NCBI RefSeq assembly: GCF_003061105.1
Contig: NZ_QAIQ01000017.1
Location: 1 to 34,360 of the forward strand
Length of the DNA: 34,360 bases
From: Arthrobacter sp. HMWF013
Lineage (GTDB): Bacteria; Actinomycetota; Actinomycetes; Actinomycetales; Micrococcaceae
Direction of reading: 5' to 3'
The notes under the pieces: model-generated
What the model was told of the DNA's origin: nothing
The model's database searches: none
The model's input: only the letters and a program-made list of their open reading frames with translations
Translations under genes and position numbers: made by a program
In this document: positions 29,411-34,360 of the stretch, in pieces
How positions within the stretch are numbered: the stretch's first letter is position 1
How the letters are laid out: each line of letters begins with the position of its first letter

Positions 29411-31474
29411 GCCGCGCAGGGCGTCGGGCCCCGAGTCGGGGATGCCGCCCTGGAACGGAGCGTCCTCCGGCACACCCTGCGGGTGCGGCGGCTGGGCGTC
29501 CAGCGGTTCGTCGAGGCGGGCCTGCTTGGCTTCCTCCTGGGCTTCCCGTTCGGCCTTCTCCTGGCGGGACTCCACCGGGCCGGCCTGCTGCACCGGACGG
29601 GACTCCTTGGACAGCCAGACTTCCCGGAAGTCGCGCTTGCGGATGTCGCTGAAAATATCGGCGATCTCGGCCTGGTTCAGGGTTTCCCGTTCCAGGAGTT
29701 CGAGGGCCAACTGGTCCAGGACGTCGCGGTTCTCGATCAGGATGGCGTAGGCCTCGTCGTGGGCCTGGTCAATCAGGCGCCGCACTTCCTCATCCACCAC
29801 ATAGGCGATCTGATCGGAGTAGTTGCGCTCGTGCCCGGCATCGCGGCCCAGGAACGGCTCACCGCCGCCCTGGCCGAGGCGGACAGCGCCGACGCGCTCG
29901 CTCATGCCGTACTCGGTAACCATCTTGCGGGCCGTGGCAGTGGCCTTTTCGATGTCGTTTGAGGCGCCGGTGGAGGGATCGTGGAAGACGATTTCCTCAG
30001 CCACGCGGCCGCCCATGGCGTAGGCCATCTGGTCCAGCAACTCGTTGCGGGTCACGGAGTATTTGTCGTTGTCCGGCACCACCATGGTGTAACCCAGGGC
30101 GCGGCCGCGGGGCAGGATGGTGATCTTGGTGACCGGCGCGGAGTTCCGCAGGGCTGCCGCCACCAGGGCGTGGCCGCCCTCGTGGTAGGCGGTGATCTTG
30201 CGCTCATGTTCCTTCATCACGCGGCTGCGCTTCTGCGGGCCGGCCATGACGCGGTCGATCGCCTCGTCCAGGGCGCGGTCATCGATGAGGTTGGCGTTGG
30301 AGCGGGCCGTCAACAGGGCGGCCTCGTTGAGCACGTTGGCGAGATCGGCACCCGTGTAGCCGGGGGTCTTCTTAGCCACGCTCTTGAGGTCAACACCGGG
30401 CGCCATGGGCTTGCCCTTGGCATGGACCTGGAGGATCTGGTCACGGCCGATCAGGTCCGGCGCCTCAACCGTGATCTGGCGGTCGAACCGGCCCGGACGC
30501 AGCAGTGCCGGGTCCAGGACGTCCGGACGGTTGGTTGCCGCGATGAGGATGACGTTGGTCTTGACGTCGAAGCCGTCCATCTCCACCAGGAGCTGGTTGA
30601 GGGTCTGCTCGCGTTCGTCGTTGCCGCCGCCGATGCCGGCGCCGCGGTGGCGGCCGACGGCGTCGATCTCGTCAACGAAGATGATGGCCGGGGAATTGGC
30701 CTTGGCCTGTTCGAAAAGGTCGCGGACACGGGAGGCGCCCACACCGACGAACATCTCCACGAAGTCGGAACCGGAGATCGAGAAGAAGGGGACTCCGGCT
30801 TCACCGGCGACGGCGCGGGCCAGGAGGGTCTTGCCGGTTCCGGGAGGGCCGTACAGCAGCACGCCCTTGGGGATCTTGGCGCCGACAGCCTGGAACTTGG
30901 CGGGTTCCTGCAGGAATTCCTTGATCTCCTGCAGTTCCTCGACGGCCTCATCCGCACCGGCGACGTCCACAAAGGTCACCTGCGGCATGTCCTTGTTGAC
31001 CATCTTTGCCTTGGACTTGCCGAACTGCATGATCTTGGAACCGCCGCCCTGCATACGGGTCATCAGGAACCAGAACAGTGCGCCAAGGAGGATCACGGGG
31101 ATCAGGAGCGAAAGCAGGCCGGAGAACCAGTTGCTTTCGATCGGCTGGTCGGTGTAGCCGTTGGCGGGCTTGGCGGCAGTGACGGCCTTGACGACGTCGG
31201 CGGCGCGGGCGTCAACGAAGAAGAACTGGACGCTCTTGCCCTTGTCCTGTCCGTCGACGGTCAGGTTGTCCTTCAGCACCAGGTCAACGCGGTTTTCGCC
31301 GTCGAAGATTTTTGCCTGCTCCACCTTGCCGCTGTCGGCGAGGAGCTCCAGGCCGTTATCTGTGTCGATCCGTGCCGCACCGCCGGGAGCCAGCGTTGCA
31401 AAGGCCACGAGGAGCATGGCGATCACAACAACGATCCAGATGCCCGGGCCCTTGAAGAAACTCTTAGCTTTCAT
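29408..31474 (-). CDS. ftsH: FtsH, membrane-bound ATP-dependent zinc metalloprotease
   Basis: FtsH extracts and degrades membrane and short-lived cytoplasmic proteins. The 688-residue protein has two membrane helices (about 12-30 and 116-139) around a periplasm-like domain, an AAA+ domain with Walker A GPPGTGKT (209-216), Walker B IIFVDEID (264-271) and SRH RPGRFDR (326-332), and the zinc site HEGGH (431-435). The C-terminal 70 residues are Gln/Glu/Pro-rich and probably disordered, as in other actinobacterial FtsH. An AGGAGG lies 22 nt before the ATG, with a small GC hairpin between. Confidence 0.97.
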   Translation of the reverse strand: MKAKSFFKGPGIWIVVVIAMLLVAFATLAPGGAARIDTDNGLELLADSGKVEQAKIFDGENRVDLVLKDNLTVDGQDKGKSVQFFFVDARAADVVKAVTAAKPANGYTDQPIESNWFSGLLSLLIPVILLGALFWFLMTRMQGGGSKIMQFGKSKAKMVNKDMPQVTFVDVAGADEAVEELQEIKEFLQEPAKFQAVGAKIPKGVLLYGPPGTGKTLLARAVAGEAGVPFFSISGSDFVEMFVGVGASRVRDLFEQAKANSPAIIFVDEIDAVGRHRGAGIGGGNDEREQTLNQLLVEMDGFDVKTNVILIAATNRPDVLDPALLRPGRFDRQITVEAPDLIGRDQILQVHAKGKPMAPGVDLKSVAKKTPGYTGADLANVLNEAALLTARSNANLIDDRALDEAIDRVMAGPQKRSRVMKEHERKITAYHEGGHALVAAALRNSAPVTKITILPRGRALGYTMVVPDNDKYSVTRNELLDQMAYAMGGRVAEEIVFHDPSTGASNDIEKATATARKMVTEYGMSERVGAVRLGQGGGEPFLGRDAGHERNYSDQIAYVVDEEVRRLIDQAHDEAYAILIENRDVLDQLALELLERETLNQAEIADIFSDIRKRDFREVWLSKESRPVQQAGPVESRQEKAEREAQEEAKQARLDEPLDAQPPHPQGVPEDAPFQGGIPDSGPDALRG

Positions 31475-31561
31475 CTGTTCGGGGGCTGGCCCCGTCCCTC
31501 CTGGTAGTGCTGCACGGCGAGTGGTCTGCGCGCGTGATGGTGCTGCGTCAGCTTCTAGCTA

Positions 31562-31577
31562 TACACCGTCCGGTGTA
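31562..31577. promoter_or_regulatory. Operator-like palindrome upstream of ftsH
   Basis: TACACCG-TC-CGGTGTA has perfect 7-bp arms. It abuts a minus-strand -10-like TATAGC (31558-31563) about 85 bp upstream of ftsH. The pattern ACCG-NN-CGGT is common for TetR-family operators. Confidence 0.45.
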
Positions 31578-31659
31578 ATTCACGCATGGAGCCGCCCAAA
31601 AGTTCCCTCTGGGCGTAGCGGAACCGGTGCGCGGCCATGGCCGGCGGCAAGGGGGCGGG

Positions 31660-32214
31660 TTACTCGTAGACGTGCGGGGCGAGCGTGCCCACGAAGTCCA
31701 GGTTGCGGTACTTCTCGGCGTAGTCCAGGCCGTAGCCCACGACGAATTCGCTGGGGATGTCGTAGCCGACGTACTTGACGTCGATCTTGACCTTGGTGGC
31801 TGCAGGCTTGCGGAACGCGGTGCAGATTTCCACTGAGGCAGTGCCGCGGGATTCCAGGTTGGTCTTCAGCCAGGAGAGCGTCAGGCCGGAGTCAATGATG
31901 TCCTCTACGATCAGGACGTCCTTGCCCATCAGGTCCGTATCGAGGTCCTTGAGGATGCGGACAACCCCTGAGGACTGGGTGCCGGAGCCGTAGGAGGAAA
32001 CTGCCATCCAGTCCATGGAGACGTGGCTGTGGAGCGCGCGGGCGAGGTCTGCCATGACCATCACTGCACCTTTGAGGACGCCGACGATCAGGAGATCGCG
32101 GCCTTCGTAGTCCTTGTCGATCTGGGCAGCGAGTTCACCGATCCGCTGTTGGATCTGTTCCTTGGTGTAGAGAACGTGCTTGAGATCTGCCTGGACGTCG
32201 TTTGAATCCACCAA
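31660..32214 (-). CDS. hpt: Hypoxanthine phosphoribosyltransferase
   Basis: Salvages hypoxanthine (and guanine) to nucleotides with PRPP. At 184 residues it has the usual length. The PRPP loop is VLIVEDIIDSGLTLSWL (about 100-116); LLIVGVLKGAVMVMADLAR and SYGSGTQSSGVVRILKDLD (flexible loop) are also typical. The GTG start at 32214 has AGGAG 8 nt upstream. It follows tilS by 34 nt, as in most bacteria where tilS and hpt form a pair. Confidence 0.95.
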   Translation of the reverse strand: MVDSNDVQADLKHVLYTKEQIQQRIGELAAQIDKDYEGRDLLIVGVLKGAVMVMADLARALHSHVSMDWMAVSSYGSGTQSSGVVRILKDLDTDLMGKDVLIVEDIIDSGLTLSWLKTNLESRGTASVEICTAFRKPAATKVKIDVKYVGYDIPSEFVVGYGLDYAEKYRNLDFVGTLAPHVYE

Positions 32215-32248
32215 TGGCTCCTGTGTAGATACGGAATGCGGGATGCGA

Positions 32249-33400
32249 CTAATTTTTGGGCGGTTTTTGAGGCCGGAATACTAGCTTCCCACAGCGGGCA
32301 CCTTCGCGGGGAACGGGATTGCCGCCCTCCGCCCGGCCGGCAGTGGGGGCGGCCGTGTCCGTGCCGTCGGGTTCCGCCAGCCGGGCCAGCGAGAGCCGGT
32401 ACACACTCACGCCGCCCGGGAGCTCCACGGGGCCTGCGGAACCCTGCCGCCGCAACAGCGCTTCCGCGGCCAGGAGGCGCTGGTAGCTGGGCTGTTGGCC
32501 CCCGACGTCGGCGGCGGCTTTGGCGATCACCCGGAACCTGATGGCCGGGGCAAGCCGGCCCAAAGCTTCTTCCGGAAGGCTCAGTTCCTGCCCGGACCGC
32601 TCCACCAGCGCTGCGAACGTGCTGTTTGCCACGTCCTCCAGATAATCGGCGTCCAACTGCAGGATGGCCGCCGTCCGGGCAAGCGATTCAGCGACGCCGG
32701 GGCCGAGCTTTTCCTCCAGCAGCGGCAGGACCTCCACGCGGGTCCTCGACCGGGCGAAAGCGGGGTCTGCATTGCTGGGATCGTGCCAGGGTTCGAGTTC
32801 CTCCGCGGCGCAGATTGCCAGGGTGTCAGCGCGCCGGAGGCCCAGGAATGGCCGCAGCAGCAGGCCGCGGGCGGGCCTCATCCCGGCGAGGGAACGGGTG
32901 CCGGATCCCCGTGCGAGGCCGAGCAGGACCTGTTCGGCCTGGTCGTCCAGGGTGTGGCCGAGGAGGATTGCGGCGGCGCCCTGGGCGTGGGCTTCCGCTT
33001 CCAGCGCCGCATGGCGTGCGTCCCGGGCGGCCGCTTCCGGGCCCATGCCGGTGGGCGCAACCACCACGGTCCGGACTTCCACCGGCGCAAGCCCCAGTTC
33101 CTGCAGGGTCAAGGCGGTCCGGGCGGCCACCCCGGCTGAGCCGGCCTGGAGCTGGTGGTCCACCACCACTGCGCCTACTGTTACCGGACGGCCGTCCACG
33201 TGCCCGCGCCGGGCGAAGTAGGCCGCCACGGAGGCCAGCGCCAGCGAGTCCGGTCCCCCGCTGCATGCCACCAGCACGTGCGCCGGATAGCCGGCGTCGG
33301 CCAGCGCGTTCTGCAGGGCCTTGCGCGCAGTGCCGACGACGGGCGCAAGCCTGCCGGGCCGTCGTCGTCCGCTGTGAAAACCGGTGGTGGCGTCAGGCAA
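32249..33400 (-). CDS. tilS: tRNA(Ile)-lysidine synthase
   Basis: TilS converts the wobble cytidine of tRNA-Ile(CAU) to lysidine so that it reads AUA. The 383-residue protein has the ATP pyrophosphatase P-loop SGGPDS (47-52), VVVDHQLQAGSAG, LLGHTLDDQAEQVLLGLARGSGTRSLAGM and RPFLGLRRADTLAICAA, followed by a substrate-recognition domain (EVLPLLEEKLGPGVAESLARTA). The start is taken as TTG 33400, directly behind the TAG stop of the upstream gene, so re-initiation coupling is likely. Confidence 0.93.
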   Translation of the reverse strand: MPDATTGFHSGRRRPGRLAPVVGTARKALQNALADAGYPAHVLVACSGGPDSLALASVAAYFARRGHVDGRPVTVGAVVVDHQLQAGSAGVAARTALTLQELGLAPVEVRTVVVAPTGMGPEAAARDARHAALEAEAHAQGAAAILLGHTLDDQAEQVLLGLARGSGTRSLAGMRPARGLLLRPFLGLRRADTLAICAAEELEPWHDPSNADPAFARSRTRVEVLPLLEEKLGPGVAESLARTAAILQLDADYLEDVANSTFAALVERSGQELSLPEEALGRLAPAIRFRVIAKAAADVGGQQPSYQRLLAAEALLRRQGSAGPVELPGGVSVYRLSLARLAEPDGTDTAAPTAGRAEGGNPVPREGARCGKLVFRPQKPPKN

Positions 33401-34360
33401 CTACAGGCCCATCCGGTCCAGCCACAGCTTGGCGTCGTGGATTTCGGGTTCGGTGGGAAGGTGGTCAGCGGACTCCCACACCCTGTTGAAGCCTTCCATG
33501 CCGGCCACGTCCACCACGGCACGGACAAACTTCGCGCCGTCGGAGTACTGCCGCATCTTGGCATCCAGCCCCAGCAGGTTGCGGATGAATTTCTCCATCA
33601 CACCGCGGTCCTTGCCGCGGTCCGTGAAGCGCTGCCGGATGGTCTTGACGGACGGGACAATACTGGTGTCCACGGCGTCCATCACCACGTTGGCGTGGCC
33701 TTCCAGCAGGCTCATGACCGCCGTCAGGTGGGAGATGGCGGCCTTTTCCTCGGGATTCTGCAGCAGGTCCAGGATGGCGCCCCGGCCGGGGGTATCGCCC
33801 GTGGCGCTGCGGTCCTTGAGGGATCGGGCCGCGGCGGAGGCACGTTCCATCAGGGTGTCCACGTTGCCCAGGAGGTGCCCGCTGAGGTCATCGATCTGCT
33901 CGAGCATGTGGTGGCGGAGCCACGGCGCGGCCGCGAACTGCACCCGGTGGGTCTGCTCATGCAGGCAGACCCAGAGGCGGAAATCCTCCGGAGTGACATT
34001 GAGTTCACGCTCCACGGAGACGATGTTGGGTGCCACCAGAAGCAGCCTGCCGCCCGCCGGCGCTTTGGAGCCTTCCGCGAGCGCCGCGAAGGGATCGTAC
34101 TGGCCCAGGACCTTGCTGGACAGGAACGCCAGGACCGCGCCGAGCTGGCTGCCGGTGATGGCTCCGCTGACGCTGGCGGCGGCGGGGCTGACGGTGCCGC
34201 GGCGGCTGGCAAGCATCTTTTCCATGGCGGGCTTGAGCATCACGGCGAAGCTCTGCGTGTTGGCCTTGGCCCAGTTCGCCCGGTCCACCACCAGGACCGA
34301 AGAGTCCCGGAGGTCCTTGGCCGCGTCAAGGCCGGTGATCTCGTGGACGTGCGGCACCGA
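33401..34360 (-). CDS. DUF2342 zinc-metalloprotease-like protein, 5' end outside window
   Basis: The last gene runs off the right edge; 319 codons of the 3' part are present. It has the zincin motif HEQTH (VCLHEQTHRVQF), preceded by LLLVAPNIVSVERELNVTPEDFRLW, and the family segment VMDAVDTSIVPSVKTIRQRF. The proteins are known as coenzyme F420-associated or DUF2342 zinc-dependent metalloproteases; their substrate is not known. The first in-window GTG (34357) is only an internal codon, since the family has about 100 or more residues before this point. It is coupled to tilS (TAG-TTG). Confidence 0.88.
   Translation of the reverse strand, partial: SVPHVHEITGLDAAKDLRDSSVLVVDRANWAKANTQSFAVMLKPAMEKMLASRRGTVSPAAASVSGAITGSQLGAVLAFLSSKVLGQYDPFAALAEGSKAPAGGRLLLVAPNIVSVERELNVTPEDFRLWVCLHEQTHRVQFAAAPWLRHHMLEQIDDLSGHLLGNVDTLMERASAAARSLKDRSATGDTPGRGAILDLLQNPEEKAAISHLTAVMSLLEGHANVVMDAVDTSIVPSVKTIRQRFTDRGKDRGVMEKFIRNLLGLDAKMRQYSDGAKFVRAVVDVAGMEGFNRVWESADHLPTEPEIHDAKLWLDRMGL

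Noticed and set aside
29981-31507. Long plus-strand open frame opposite ftsH
   Set aside because: Antisense of FtsH with GC-rich codon shadowing; no ribosome binding site and no recognisable domain.
1-34360. tRNA genes, CRISPR arrays, integrases, insertion sequences
   Set aside because: None found: no tRNA-like cloverleaf, no regularly spaced repeats and no transposase or integrase motifs in any frame.

Overview
The window reads as chromosomal DNA of a high-GC actinobacterium, most likely an Arthrobacter/Pseudarthrobacter-type member of the Micrococcaceae. This is inferred from the strong G/C bias at third codon positions, the presence of Lsr2 and ClpC, DUF3040, DUF3180 and DUF2342 proteins, and the order DUF2342 zincin - tilS - hpt - ftsH - folE - folP - folB - folK - DUF3180 - PH - PH - DUF2520 - panC, which is a conserved actinobacterial neighbourhood. 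No tRNA, rRNA, CRISPR array, transposase or phage gene was seen.

Layout. Bases 1-5440 are an accessory strip of small secreted or membrane proteins: a HbpS/GlcG-type protein, an ankyrin lipoprotein, a membrane-anchored Cys-containing protein, a broken mutY, a tandem DUF3592 pair, a lipoprotein, a YnfA-type membrane protein and a DUF3040 protein. Bases 5444-7782 (minus strand) are a PTS-type dihydroxyacetone kinase operon, dhaKLM. Then come a short N-acetylglutamate synthase-like acetyltransferase, clpC, an M23 metallopeptidase, the remnant of a DUF1772 gene, lsr2, a 69-residue membrane protein and lysS (all genes on the minus strand except the remnant). Bases 14973-18865 (plus) hold three paralogous alpha/beta hydrolases and a fourth, membrane-anchored hydrolase. 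Bases 18934-21973 (minus) hold a DHA2-type drug exporter, a DJ-1/PfpI protein and a TetR regulator. Bases 22397-34360 (minus) hold the pantothenate/folate/ftsH/hpt/tilS housekeeping cluster, which runs off the right edge.

How it works together. DhaK, DhaL and the EIIA-HPr fusion DhaM form one phosphorelay that phosphorylates dihydroxyacetone. FolE, FolP, FolB and FolK supply four steps of folate synthesis and sit beside PanC (pantothenate). FtsH and ClpC are the two protein quality-control ATPases. Hpt and TilS provide purine salvage and tRNA-Ile lysidine formation.

Most notable observations. (1) mutY carries an in-frame TGA where the family appears to have Trp, and no ATG/GTG/TTG start is visible; the apparent start is an ATC placed exactly 6 nt after a TACAGT -10 element. 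(2) The same spacing (TANNNT, 5-8 nt, start codon, usually no Shine-Dalgarno) recurs at about nine other genes, so leaderless mRNAs seem common here; in two cases the -10 box is built from the stop codon of the upstream gene. (3) The MFS exporter has an elaborate control region: two 16-bp direct repeats 22 bp apart, a perfect 30-bp palindrome followed by a T-run, and 14-bp inverted repeats around the whole block. (4) Several intergenic palindromes (upstream of ftsH, tetR, clpC and lsr2) look like operators.
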